From Kalaharituber pfeilii (taxonomy: Eukaryota; Ascomycota; Pezizomycetes; Pezizales; Pezizaceae), in NCBI GenBank assembly GCA_015179045.1, contig WHUZ01000123.1, positions 1-64,000 on the forward strand: DNA of 64,000 bases. The letters run 5' to 3'. Below are positions 13,236 through 24,375 of this stretch, piece by piece. The notes below the pieces were generated by a model. The model was not told the origin of the DNA. It searched no databases and was given only the letters and a program-made list of their open reading frames with translations. The position numbers and the translations under genes are program-made. Numbering within the stretch: the stretch's first letter is position 1; the number at the start of each line of letters is the position of its first letter.

Positions 13236-13973
13236 TGTTACGGCGTGAGGTGCTCGGCTCCGGTGGGCGCTGAAAGGCACCGGATGTTGCGGCTACGGTG
13301 GGGAAAACGGCGAGGCCGGCGTCGTCCCGGAAGTGTGAATACGGCAGGTCGGAATGGCTACGGAGGTGTATATGGCGGACCGGAAGGGCAGCTACTCGGC
13401 GGGGGCACGCAGCGGAGCGGAGCGATTCACAGGCGTAATGATGGAACGATAGGTTCAGAGTTTATGGAGAAACTTAGAACACCGCTTGTGTCTTGATTCT
13501 TCTAACTATGCTATCGCCAGCCGGTGCTTATATAGACTTCAGCGCGGCCATACATGAGGGGTCAACAAATGAATAATTGGCTGGCAACGCGGCGATTCCT
13601 TATCAATGCCAATACCGGTGGTAATAGGCACACGTAACGAAAACATGCAAAAATAGTACGGGACAAAGATAACGAATGTACTAATGCATGTGCGTATATA
13701 AATAAAGCTTCCGTAATTCGAGTGTATGCATCAAGCTGCATTCCGGATGACACACCCTTCCGTAGTACTGCCCTATCGAAACGATACGAGAATCAACAGC
13801 CAAGCCTAACGGGTGATCAGTCCGGTCAATCAGCATTGGTCTTATGTTCGATTACAGGGTCAGCGTTTTCCCCTTGGCGAGTAAGTCTTCACCTTTAGCC
13901 GTGGCAGCTAATTAGTAGTGGAACCCTTGCCCCTTGCCACAGTGGTAGGCAAGTTTCCACCTTAGCCGTAACA
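13236..13973 (-). repeat. 5' LTR of gypsy element 1
   Basis: A 738-bp LTR with TGTTACGG...CCGTAACA ends, matching 7983-8722. On the minus strand it contains a TATATAAGC promoter-like box (around 13525-13535) upstream of a conserved segment (ACAAGCGGTGTTCTAAG) that is shared with the LTR-like unit at 38291. Confidence 0.93.
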
Positions 13974-13978
13974 CAACT
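13974..13978. repeat. Target-site duplication CAACT (right)
   Basis: Perfect match to 7978-7982. Removing the element and one copy rejoins the hAT sequence. Confidence 0.9.
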
Positions 13979-14299
13979 AGGACGGCCCAACACTTCCCGC
14001 ATGTAGCTGTTCGCCATAGCAGGGCTGAGCGGTGGTGTGAGAGGGGATTATAGAAGTAGCTTTCGAAGTCTTGATATAGGTCTGTATAATTTTGATAATG
14101 ATAGAGGTTGTTGGCAGCTGGAATAAGCTCCGAGTCTCAATTTATTACCATATTAGGTATTTACAGTTTATGAAACCCTGCACTGGCTGAATATTTTTAG
14201 TAATCTGTCAAGAAAAATACTAGTGTAATCCTGGCTGCCTTAAGAGCTTCAGCTCATGCCAGACCAGCTTGAGCTAGCTCGGCTCGTGTCACTCACTTA

Positions 14300-14405
14300 C
14301 AGGCATGACAGGTCCTCGAGCGCAAGTGTGGGTGTGGCAAGCATATGAGCCATCGGGCGGCAAGCAAGTATTGATATAAAAAAAAAAAAAAAAAAAAAAA
14401 AAAAC
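14300..14405 (+). repeat. Short A-tailed repeat (SINE-like)
   Basis: It starts GGCATGACAGG, continues about 75 bp and ends ATTGATAT plus a ~26-nt A run (14379-14404). A related 3' tail (GGCGGCA..GC, then TGATATA, then oligo-A) occurs on the minus strand at 15657-15715. No convincing Pol III box was found, so the class is uncertain. Confidence 0.4.
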
Positions 14406-15650
14406 TGCATAGGCATAACTGGTGCCCGAGCACAGTGCTGGCGAGACAAAAAATCAGAAACAGTGCAGACGGCATGACAGGAGCGGGCAGATATGAATCC
14501 AGGTGCAGTGATAGAAAGAGTAGCTGAGTCGATTCACGCTTACCAATACTTCATATCTGAAGAGGTTCAGAGAGCATAGATAAAGGTGTTATACTTTGGG
14601 TGAACATAAAAGGAGACTCACCTCACATCAATAATCTTATATAGCATCCTCATTGACCTCTATTGCAAGCTTCTCCCTCAAAAACCTTAAGATCAGCTGT
14701 AAAAATTAATCTTTAGTATGGAGCCAGCGAATATTTAACTTCCAAATTTAGAATCCATCCCTCGCCAGGTCCAAAATTTAGTCAGCAACCGTGATGAGTG
14801 GTACGAATCATATGTCATTGACAATATTTTCACAAAGCTCAAGTTACGAAAATATCAGAGCACACAGGCCATTAATATCATAGAGCTTACAGATTACGAG
14901 CTCTATGATATTTTATATCTCTACTACATATAAGAAAACCTACCAGAACGACATGACTCAGCAAGCCAAGAGAAGGTTTGCTAGGGCTTTTATCCTAGTA
15001 GAATCCTAGTTCTCTTCAACAACATAATACCAACCATGTCATAGAAAGTATTTGACCTAGATAATGAGTTCATTTTACATGCTCTGATGGGAGGACGTTG
15101 TCAACGGCCTTATCTATTTGTCAAGTGCTGTGATAATCGGCTGTATAATGTACTATGGTCAAAAAGGTTAGCCCCACAGCTAATTGCCTTTCCATTTCCA
15201 CGCCTTAGTGTGTGAGGCTAACTGATTCCCTGTCATAGACTAAACATGCGGAAGGATGACGATCAGTGTACTTGCCTATGCATTTGTGGATGGAGAGTAT
15301 ATAGTGCTAGGGACTTGGAAGATAAGTGAAGTAATGGATACAATGACGCAGATCTCGACTTTGATGGGAAAGGGCAGGAGGCAAACTGGCTTAAGCTTTA
15401 TTACACCTGCAACCAGTAGGTAAGGCATTGCGGTAACTAGGAAAATGTATAGTAGCCTCCTTTAGTGCAACTAGTCTTGTGACTTTCTTTGCTTGTATTT
15501 TTCGGTGCACCTTATAGGTGCAGCTCTAATTTTTTTATCTTCTATTTTTTGTCTTCCATTTTTTAGTCTTTCATTTTTTGTCTTCCCTAAGTTGTATTTT
15601 TCCTCTATTATAATTTGCTATCAAGACCGTACTTGCTGCTATCACAGACA
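14406..15650 (+). pseudogene. Decayed coding-like sequence, function unknown
   Basis: I do not recognise a gene here. On the plus strand an open stretch of about 60 codons at about 14741-14931 has a biased, protein-like composition (NRDEWYESYVIDNIF, later LTDYELYDILYLYY). A second at about 15068-15210 contains GGRCQRPYLFVKCCDN and RLAPQLIAFPFPRL. Stops and shifts separate them. They may be exons of a degenerate gene or part of a transposon. The first 100 bases repeat the GGCATGACAGG-like motif twice (about 14412 and 14470). From 15520 the sequence becomes T-rich. Confidence 0.3.
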
Positions 15651-15656
15651 GTTTAA

Positions 15657-15740
15657 TTTTTTTTTTTTTTTTTTTTTTTTTTATTATATATATCATTGCT
15701 CGCGTGCCGCCTGTAAGGTTATAGTGAGGTGTTGTAGGAA
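15657..15740 (-). repeat. Short A-tailed repeat, minus strand (T run 15657-15682)
   Basis: A 26-nt T run followed by a tail similar, in reverse complement, to the end of the unit at 14300-14405. This suggests a second copy of one short retroposed family. Confidence 0.35.
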
Positions 15741-16035
15741 AAGATAGGAACAAAAAAGAAAAGGAGATTAAGGATTAAATTCCCTATGCACCTATACCCG
15801 TCCAACAGTTCTGCCAGTGTGTCTCTGTCTCCATCTCTGGAGGGAGGATAGTTTAATGGGACAGACGATTCAATGGGATAGCTAAACCTAAGCTGGCTAA
15901 AATCTGTTTAGAATTTGCCCTTAAGGCATTAGCCTATACCCCTGCTACCACCCCTGGTGTTCTGGTATTTATGATGGTACTAGATAGAAAAACAAGTATT
16001 TGGACAGGGGATAAATGCATATTCATGCGTCATGC

Positions 16036-16313
16036 AGTATATAGTAGAAACTAGCATATTTTCGTATCCTTAGCTGGTGATAACTATATAAGACAGGCCA
16101 CATTTCGTGATAGGGTGTCCAAATTCATTATGTAAGAAAGTATTTGGACAGTAGTCTAGTTGCACCAACCCTCCTACCATAGGGAGAGTTGGTACAACCA
16201 GACTATTTGAACAGCTGACATGATGAAATTTGAACAGCTGATATAATAAATTTGGACTTTCACATCTATTCTTTACTGCCAAGCATATGAAAATATGCTA
16301 GTTTCTGTAATGA
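16036..16313. mobile_element. Foldback MITE-like element
   Basis: The outer inverted repeats (AGAAACTAGCATATTTTC near 16046 and its complement ending near 16305) are flanked by TA. A second pair lies inside: GTCCAAATTCATTAT near 16112 against ATAATAAATTTGGAC near 16242. A central hairpin at 16153-16205 has arms TAGTCTAGTTGCACCAACCC and GGGAGAGTTGGTACAACCAG. Nearly the whole ~270 bp can fold back on itself. The TA flanks and the TTTGGACA strings fit a Tc1/mariner/pogo-derived MITE (inference). Confidence 0.65.
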
Positions 16314-17118
16314 ACCAACCTTCACCACAGCCGAAATACTCCTTCTACATGTGACATGCAAGACCCGAGGCCCCGAGACCCTGCCACAGCCCGAACTCCT
16401 GCCGAGCCGCCATGTAGCAGCAGTACCTGAAAGCTCCAACCCTCGCTGCCTGCCCTAAGTCCTTACATATAGCAGCCGCTTGTATCCTGGTCACTGCCCG
16501 TATGTTCCTACATATTCTCTTACATCCATAATTCGTCCAGAATGTTCTCCTGCATTAGCTCAAAGTTTCTCCTATGCTAGTTTGATTCTCCTGTATCTAG
16601 AATGTTCTTCTGCCAAGTTTCTGTACTCGTTTGATTCTCTAGAATATTCTTCTGCCAAGTTCCTAGGCTCTCTATAAAGGAGGCTCATTCCCACCTCCCT
16701 CTCTGCTCCTCACGTAACAACTTGTATCCACCCTTAGGCTGTACGTAACTCTGCATACATCTCTCTCTACATGATATAGCACCGACTGTCTCTACCCACC
16801 GTGAACCCCGCTGCCTGCCTAGTACCCGCTGCCTCCCTAGCATTCGCTACCTCCCTGGCACCCGCTGCCTCTCTGGTACCCACTGCCTCCCTGGCACCCG
16901 CTGCCTACTCTGGTTTCTCGACCCCGACCCTGACCCATTCATTACAGTTTCCGCCAAATATGTACTTGCATAGCACCACTATATGATCCAGGCAGCAATC
17001 CTTTGTTCTCATATTTCTTTGTTATTAGCTTATTATATATTAATGTCAGTATAACAATAAATTAGTAACGGTTCTATAATTTCCAATTCATCAATATCAA
17101 GTGCAACTACTAGAAGAT
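16314..17118. other. Non-coding stretch with C-rich minisatellite; possible LTR remains
   Basis: Contains an 18-bp tandem repeat (CCCGCTGCCTCCCTGGCA-like, about six units, 16806-16912) and a CTATAAAGGAGG promoter-like box at about 16671. Two related blocks (TTCTTCTGCCAAGTT) lie near 16604 and 16648. The layout resembles an old LTR but I could not pair it with a second copy. Confidence 0.4.
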
Positions 17119-18432
17119 ATGTCTGTACAACAAAGAACAAGTGTAAGGGTAGAAGAAAGGGCATACTTATAGGAAGGGCTCAGATAACCGGTATATCAAC
17201 CAATCCAAACTCAGCAGCGCAGTGGCAAAGAAGGGCAGATCAGCGCGGGCCTCTGCATGTGGAGCACCATTCGAGACAAGCATAGAATGCGAAAGTCCCG
17301 CCTAATTAGTACAATCAAGAAGGGTAGGAATATCACAGAAAGTTATCCTAGAAAACTCAAGGTGCCTGTTGGAACGAGATGGGCACAACTTTCTGACTTG
17401 CAAGCTGAGCGACTATTACAGCTTATCGAGGATGAGATTGATGCACAGGTCCAGATTGAATGGAATGAGCCATTGGAGCGATGGAAAGCAGAAAGTGATG
17501 AGTTGAAGAGAAGATGTTTGAAATTACTACAAAATGAGCCTATACCCAATTTCTACGTAGTCAGACAGTGGAGAGCAAGTTTTGTCTGATTCAGACAATG
17601 CCAAGGGTCAGCAGTTTAGTGTTAGTGCGCGCTTAGATCCAGCCAAGAAATGACAGCTACCACCTTCTCTGTGTGACAAATTCTGAGTTAGCGTAGTTAT
17701 ACGTGCCCACCCAGAGCCCTTGAAAGATAGTCTCATTCCTTCAGACTCAGAGGACGGTGACTAGGAACAAGACGAATCATGGAGTGAAAGCAGTCATGAA
17801 CCTGATAAGGAGCTTGAGCCACAACTGGAGGAGAACGAGGTCCAGAGTGAGGAATTAGTATGTTCTAATCATATTCCAATTATCCTGAATTTCTAACCGG
17901 CTTACTTAATTACTTGGGAACAGAGTGATGCCATAGCTGGCTCCGAGGATATAACTCCAGATGAGAGTGCGAGATGAAGAGAGTAATGGTAGCAACAGCA
18001 ATGGCAGAGCTGGTGGAGGCCCTGATGGTGCGGAGGGGATGAGGGAGGACGGGGAAGACATTGACAGTAACGAGAATGAAGTTTTTATCCCTATGAATAA
18101 TAATTTCAAGAAAGTCCTAGAGATCTTGGAAGCGCAACACATGACTCGACCTATGAATTTCTAACCGGCTTACTTAATTACTTGGGAACAGAGTGATGCC
18201 ATAGCTGGCTCCAAGAATATAACTCTAGATGAGAGTGCGGATGAAGAGAGCAATGGTAGCGACAGCAATGGCAGAGCTGGTAGAGGCCCTGATGGTGTGG
18301 AGGGGATGGGGAGGACGAGGAAAGACATTGACAGTAATGAGAATGAAGTTTTTATCCCTATGAATAATAATTTCAAGAAAGTCCTGGAGATCTTGGAAGT
18401 GCAATACATGACTCGACCTAAGAGAGGAGAGT
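17119..18432 (+). pseudogene. Decayed gene of unknown function with acidic C terminus
   Basis: An ATG at 17119 opens a reading frame with stops. The clearest part (17257-17589) is lysine/arginine-rich then acidic, including VPVGTRWAQLSDLQAERLL and EPLERWKAESDELKRR, and looks helical. Further downstream come acidic serine-rich segments (SDSEDGD, SWSESSHEPDKELEPQLEEN) and a C-terminal part containing NENEVFIPMNNNFKKVLEIL and ending RPKRGE plus stop. The last ~266 bp are tandemly duplicated (17885-18150 and 18151-18416). The 3' half recurs at 24378-24850 in a more mutated form. No family is recognised; a transposon-encoded or lineage-specific protein is possible. Confidence 0.4.
17885..18416. 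repeat. ~266-bp tandem duplication
   Basis: Two adjacent units each start with GAATTTCTAACCGGCTTAC and end with ACTCGACCTA. The corresponding region in copy B (from about 24574) has only one unit. Confidence 0.85.
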
Positions 18433-18633
18433 GAATAAGGTAACCATGTAAAGTTTGATTGCTTACTTTTCAGAAAGGTTAACTTGATTCAAACTACAGT
18501 TTGTATCCCCGATATCAGTACCCACGCCTTTCGTTGTCACGCCTCCGGCCATAGCACGAAATGTATAGCACCTGTGCCAAGAAACCATGAGCTACAGCCA
18601 TTCCATAGTTTCTTGGTATGATGAGACTCAATG

Positions 18634-18753
18634 CTCAATAGCAATGCACTTTCACAGCACAATGGCAGCGCACTTTGGAAGCATAATGGTACCGCATTTT
18701 TGAAGCACAATGGCAGTGCAGCTTTGCAGTGCAATAGCAGCATACATTTGATA
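18634..18753. repeat. 24-bp minisatellite, five units
   Basis: Units at 18634, 18658, 18682, 18706 and 18730 are variants of CACAATGGCAGCGCACTTTG plus GAAG. A degenerate version lies in duplication copy B, where a TRIM element splits it (25077 and 25960 onward). Confidence 0.8.
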
Positions 18754-18810
18754 TATAGTTGGTATGACCCGATGGTACAAGATGAAGTGAATAAGCTGAA
18801 TTTGACAGGC

Positions 18811-21268
18811 TTTTTTTTTTTTTTCATCACATAACCCCACTTGTAGCACTTGGCCATGGCAGGGTCTCTGCTCATAGCCCGAAGACAGGCTAAACTAACT
18901 CTCTACATTCATGGCCCCCACGCCGTTGCCCCGCTCTCCTAGCTTCTAGAACTCGACCCTGCACTCTTCTACCTTCTAGAACTTGACCCCAGCGAAGAAA
19001 TTCTCTAAAACGTCATACTCCTCCCCATTCTCCGCCTTTCTTTTCCACACCTTTCCCATGTCGCTCCACCTCTCAAAACCTTCTAGGTGGTTCTCCTGAC
19101 TTCTGCATCAGAAAGCGAGATGCTCTCCCATTTGCACCTCCCCACACCTGCACCTATCCGATTCCGCCACCCCTAGCTTCTTCAACCACCTAGCACACCT
19201 TCCTCTCTCCAGGCACAAGGCAGTGAAATTGGATACTGCTACCCTACTCCACTCCATGATCTTTCCTCCTCCAAAGCTCCCCACTTCTCTCTTCTTCTTC
19301 CTCCACGCCTTCACCCTCTAGCGCACCCTACTTCTAGTAGCCACCTCCTTCTCCTGCATCACTATCCCCTTCTTTGCCCACTCATCTGCCTTCTCATTTC
19401 CTGCGATTCCGATGTGAGCCTTGACCTACATCAGCTTCGTATCTCCTCCCTTCTTCTTCCTCCTCGCTATCATGTCTACCACCCTTCTCACATCCTCGGT
19501 CTTTCCCTTTCCCTCCTTGCCTGGCTTCTGAATTGCCATGACAGCAGCTTCTGAGTCTAAGCAAACCAGGACTGGTACATCCTCCAATACACCCTCCAGT
19601 GCCCTTCTCACCCCCCTCACCTCCCCATCAAAAACCGTCACCGTTCTCCCTACTACCTCGCTACCACCGCTGATCTCCCCCACACTCCTGCTCCCACCTT
19701 GCTATCCTCGATCTTGCTGCCATCCGAGAAAAGGACTACCCTCTCTCTTCCGGCTTCCTCAACCGAGGTCTCCACTCCTCCCTTCCCCCCTTCTTTCTTC
19801 CCAGCCTCACCGCAGTCTCCACCTCCACCTTTCTCATACCCCCTCCCCACGAGATCTCCTCCTCCTCCGTGAACCTCGCCCACTGACCTTGCCAGTAGTC
19901 CAGCACTGCTTCATCCCCATCAATTCGGCCACCACCCACTGCACCCTCCAGTCTCTCCAGTTTCTCACCTCCTCTTCTCTCTCCTCACTCCCTATCCCGA
20001 AGTTACCCATGCAAAGCTCCGCCAGCTCTGACGGTGCCTCCACCTCCCGAACGATCGCCCTCGCTTGCACGCCATCCAGGACCATCTCCACGTCTTCCAC
20101 TCCGCAAACCACATTCACCCCTTCTACCTGGCACCTCTCCCCCTCCAGCTGCTCTCTTTAAAACTTGCAGCTGTAATCACTCCATCTCCTTCTTCCACTC
20201 CTTCTGGCCTCTCTACCCGATCTCACTCCCCCACATCGCCACCGCCCTCACCATCCCTGTGTACGCCTGCTGCCAGCTCCATGGTGACATCCCCAGTCCT
20301 GGTTTCCCAGTCCTGAGAGTGCCCCTGCCAGCCTCCTCACCCTACTCAGCCTATTTCACCAATGTGTACTGAAGGTCAGCCTCTCATCGAAAATGACTCC
20401 CAGCCACTTCAGCATCTCCCCTCCTTCTTCCACCTCTTCCCCACTCCGAAAGTTATCATCTCCCACTTCGACTCCTCCAGCGGGATCTGATCTTCCTCTG
20501 CCACCTCCGCCATTGCCACCTTTACTTTCTCCCTGAGCCGCCCCATATCCAGTACCCATGCCAGTTCAGGATCGTTGCTGCCAGGTCGTCGACATACGAT
20601 GGCACTTCTACCTCTGCCCCCATTGCACCCCCTCAGCCTTCTCTCCATCTTCTCAATGGTGGGAGCCATGAAAGATGAGGAAGATGACCGGTAATAGTGG
20701 TGATCCTTGCAGAACCCCTACGTTCGACCTGCCCCTCCCTTTCTCCTCACCGTCCCACCACACTTCGAACTCCTGCCTCCCATAAACTCCTCAGCCACCT
20801 CCGCTTCTTTCTCACACTCTCGCTCCCCCTCTCCTCAATCCTTCTCAGGACCACCTCCTTCCTCACGATATTAAAGCCTCCTTTAACATCTGCCGTCACC
20901 CACGCTGCTCTCCTCCCCTGTGCAGGCACCTCTGCACTTTTGTTACTGCCCTCGCCATCGCCTGGATCGCATTCCTCCCCTTGCGTGCTCCCAGCTGGAG
21001 CCTGTAGAAGAGTCGGTCTTCTTTCTGCAGCCTGCTGGCTATGACTTTCTCCTCGATCTTCCGATACAATTAATCAGGTTGATTGGCCTCCACGCTTTTG
21101 CCGTCTTGATGTCCTTGCCCAGCTTCGGTATCATGACGACCCTCATCTCTCTCCACTCCACTAGGGTCCTGTTCCGATCCAGTTTTCAGTGATCTCCCTC
21201 ACTAACTCATCTCCGATAGGAGTCTTCAGGGCAGCTTTGATCAATAGGTATCCGATTCTGTCAGGTCC
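18811..21268 (-). mobile_element. 5'-truncated LINE, copy 2
   Basis: Same LINE family as 347-2906, on the opposite strand. It begins with a 14-nt T run (the poly-A tail) at 18811 and the shared 3' end, then the cysteine/histidine cluster (CRCGEVQMGEH, about 19120-19170), RNase H (LFSDGSK about 19725, LVCLDSEAAV about 19550), and RT with YVDD at 20585-20596. It stops at the same early-RT position (near 21268) as copy 1. Stops and frameshifts interrupt it. Long open stretches on the opposite strand (such as 19538-20161) are shadows of its purine-rich coding strand. Confidence 0.87.
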
Positions 21269-21870
21269 TGCCTTTCGACAGCATGAGAATGGCAAAATGA
21301 GTTCAATTTTACAGCTATGGCAGGCATTTCTCTACGGTGTGAGAGGTAGCAATGTAAGCTCAGTGTATAGGTATGGCTGGTTGCTTCCAACATTATGCGA
21401 TGTATGAACATGAGCTCAATCTGACAGGTATTGCAGGGCCCTTCGATGACACGAGAATGGCAGCATAAGTTCAGTTGCACAGGTATGGCAGGCCTTCCTC
21501 TACGGCGCAAGATGTGGCACAAAAGGCTTAATCTGCAGGAATAAGGTAGAGTAGATTCAACATGGAGGGGTAGTAAAAGGACACCTGTATATAAGCACCT
21601 AGTGTGAGTCGAGTCAGTATCGAGTTTTGTAGCATGTGGCTTATACTGACTCACTGCTGAGTAGTAGTTGTACATTATCACACTGACTCAGTCACGTCGT
21701 ATATACAACTCATACTGACTCACTCGGCAGCCGAGTCGGGTACATTTTATAGCATGGCAAACCAATTCGCTGTACATACAACTCATACTGGCTCACTCGG
21801 TAGCCGAGTCGGGTACATTTTACAGTGTGAAAAATCAACCTGAAAACCGACTCACTCAGAAAAACCAACT
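21269..21870. repeat. Two sets of tandem repeats
   Basis: Set one has a ~163-bp period: CATGAGAATGGC...GGCAGG...CTCTACGG at about 21263-21350 and again at about 21426-21515. Set two is a 72-bp unit (TACAACTCATACTG..CTCACTCGG) at about 21704 and 21776. It contains the near-palindrome ACTCGGCAGCCGAGT. Confidence 0.7.
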
Positions 21871-23870
21871 CACAACTTACACTGAGTGTAAACACTACAT
21901 AAGGTTGGTATGGCAGTAGCTTGCTAGCTTCTTTCTCAGAAAATAGGTCAATATATTCATAATACTTAGAGGGTACTTGTTCCTTCAAGTCTTTGGCAGC
22001 TTGGGTAATGGTATCTATAGCATATAAATTCAGCTGAAATATCTGGTTTGTTTTCTTCTGAGCAAGAAGTAAGAAGGCAGGGGCGCTAATAGCTGCTATT
22101 CTGATAGGGTTTGCAGGTGGTCTAGAAGGTTGTAGACTTCCCTAGACAGGTTGAGGGTTGTTTGTTGTATTGCAATATTTTCAGCAATATTTAAAATCGA
22201 ATTTCATGGTATGGGAAGCGAAGCATACTGATATGTCATACAAGCACAGCTAGAGAAGGCCTAAGACCATAGAGTATTGGAGCTTAATGACGAAAAATGG
22301 GGCAATCTTCATATGGTCCTAAATCATCATAAGTAAATAAGCTATACAAGTGATTTGTCTAGTAGCAATGAGTCTACCATCAACCACTTCTACATCACAG
22401 GCAACTTTCAATAGGTATATGGGAATGTTATTCTGTCTGATGAAATCCTAGTCTATGAAGGCATAGCCATTAGCACCAGTATCGATGAGAGCTTCAGCAG
22501 TAATAGACTTTTCATTGACAACTAAGGTAGGTTCTACTATAAACAGTAGCCCATCCATTGCTTCTTTCTCCATATTGATTATAGTAGCACTAGATATCTA
22601 AAATATAGGTGCAGGCACTTTCTACCTTCTGGAAGTGTCAGTATCTATACAGAGAGCTGAACTTTTGCTGGTTCGGTGGTCGATTCATTAGTAGAGATCA
22701 TATTAACTTTCACAGTTTGATTCTTACAACAAAGAAGGTATTGAACAAGGAGATGGCCCTTCTGACTACAGACGAAACATGCCTCGGTAGTCCACTGCCA
22801 TTCCTTCTCTTCAGGTGAAACTTTATTAGGTCGAGTTGCTAATAGATCCATAGGTGCAGTTCCTCCTGAGTTATATGATGGATGAGAGTCTGCAGCAGCA
22901 GGAATAGTACCAGTAGTTCGTAGAGTTGTAGTGGAGTGGGGATTGTTAGGCTTTTATTTAATATTCACCTCAACTTGGGCCATTTGCTGCTCAAGATCAA
23001 TTGCCAGCTCAGCTATGTCTTCGAAGGTCCTTGCTCTTGAGTATAAGAGCAGCTTATCCTGTACTTCAACTGATAACCCTGATTCGAACTGTGTATGTTT
23101 GCTAAACTCCGATAGTTCAATCATGCTTGCTAATCTTGTAACTTCTGCATAGTAAGTTGAAACATCTTTATTTCCTTGATGTAGGGTAGTGAGCTTACGA
23201 CTCACTGTCCCTTGCAGATCAGGATCACTGAACACCCTATTAAGAATATCAAAGAGGGCTCTAATAGTTTGTAGAGTCAAAGTTCTATCTTTGATATATA
23301 GTTAGATATGTGAAAGGGCTTTTCCCTTGAGAAGGCCTATAGTATAGACAAGTTTGCTCTTCTCTGTAGGGAAAAGATCGGGATTCCCTTCAAACTTCAA
23401 GCTGACCATGTCCTTAAAGGTATTGAGATCCTCTCACAACCTTCCATATCTCACAGGATCAGGGACTTTGGCCGTTTTAGAGGAGGAGGAGGAGGTAGGG
23501 GCAGCTGGGACCTTGGCAGTGAGGCGGTCAACTGTCTTGTTTGCTCAATGGAGTTGCATATGGATGTCATTAAACTGCTCCTGCAAGATAGTATGTTGTC
23601 TGAGAAGGTTCTGCTATTGTTAAGAGAATGCCTCATTTTTTTTATGGAGATCCTTGACATGCTGCTCGAGGATAGTGCCATATTTGTTCATAGTATTAAA
23701 CAAATTGATGGCCTCCACTCGGTATGCGTAATGCTCAGCTTCGTTAGCTGGTATAGGTTTTGCCTGCTAGGTCTGTATTTAGTAGTTAAAGGTTATTTTT
23801 GGAGTCTCTGAGGTTTCTGGAGTGGAGAGTAGAGCATTAGAAGAAGCTATGTTAACGTATCGGTTGGTGG
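21750..23870 (-). pseudogene. Ty3/gypsy gag-protease remnant (gypsy element 2)
   Basis: Minus strand. A Gag (retrotrans_gag type) segment lies at 22954-23280 with FSDPDLQGTVSRKLTTL and QGNKDVSTYYAEV. It is followed by a zinc knuckle beginning CFVCSQKGHL (about 22755-22785), then an aspartic protease with ALIDTGANGYAFID (about 22448-22490), then the linker before reverse transcriptase (VPSKYYEYIDLFSEKEA, about 21930-21975). The rest of RT, RNase H and integrase are missing. The end of homology runs into the tandem repeats at 21269-21870. Frames are broken, so it is inactive. Confidence 0.8.
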
Positions 23871-23879
23871 GTGATAATC

Positions 23880-24375
23880 TGTTGTAATATCACAAGCAGG
23901 CTATCTAGACAACCAAAGCATATGTTCGGGCGGATTCTAGTGATTTCAGAGGTGTCAAGGTTCAGAAGTTCAAAGGTGTCACGGTTCAGGAGTTTAGAGG
24001 TATCATAGTGTAGAAGTTCAGATCTGTTATGGACTTAGGTCAGGCGGATCGTTAATTGACAAGACAACAGATGAGAAAGGAAAGAACTATCTACAAGCTG
24101 GCCATATGGCTATATTGGGCCCTTATATACATGGTGGGCCCTGTAGCTAAGAAGCAAAGACATGGTAGGAAAACACAGAATTTTCACAACAAGGATGCGT
24201 AACAAGGATATGCAGTGAAAGCAGACTTTTCACATCTAGTGGATGATCAGTAACCAGCCTCTCTTGGTACTTCGGCAGCCAGCTTATCATAGAAGTTCAG
24301 TAATCAAGCGGTAGCTAGTCGGTAGCTAGTAACTATTACCCTAAGTGCGGCGAAGCAGGCCTTAGGTCGTGATAG
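23880..24375 (-). repeat. Probable 5' LTR of gypsy element 2
   Basis: Lies where the 5' LTR of the minus-strand remnant should be. On the minus strand it shows a TATATAAGGGCCC box (about 24116-24128). It also has a 24-bp triplicated unit (TTCAGAGGTGTCAAGGTTCA plus GAAG; 23945-24016). The exact ends are unknown because no partner LTR remains. Confidence 0.4.

Larger units (their letters stand above)
6769..14299 (-). mobile_element. hAT DNA transposon (copy 2), interrupted by a Ty3/gypsy element
   Basis: The left end reads TAGTGAGCGGCACGAGC (6769 onward). The right end, read inward on the minus strand, gives TAAGTGAGTGACACGAGC (14299 inward), an imperfect terminal inverted repeat followed on both sides by GCTCG-rich subterminal repeats. 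The flanking octamers are CAAGCGTG (6761-6768) and CAGGCATG (14300-14307). They match at 6 of 8 positions, the differences being transitions, which fits an aged hAT 8-bp duplication. Without the nested 5,991-bp retroelement and its extra CAACT, about 1.5 kb of hAT sequence remains, so the copy is deleted or non-autonomous. Confidence 0.6.
17690..21268. repeat. Segmental duplication, copy A
   Basis: It includes the end of the acidic decayed gene, a 24-bp minisatellite and a LINE in one unbroken order. The same order is present at 24378-27642. Both LINE copies sit at the same junction (GACAGGC followed by the poly-T), so one duplication event explains them better than two insertions. Confidence 0.8.

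Noticed and set aside
16801..16986. Ala/Pro/Ser repeat protein
   Set aside because: Begins with GTG rather than ATG and is an 18-bp minisatellite read in frame.
19538..20161. 207-codon plus-strand ORF, Ser/Pro/Thr-rich
   Set aside because: It is the antisense shadow of the purine-rich LINE RNase H/RT strand; the minus strand carries the conserved motifs.
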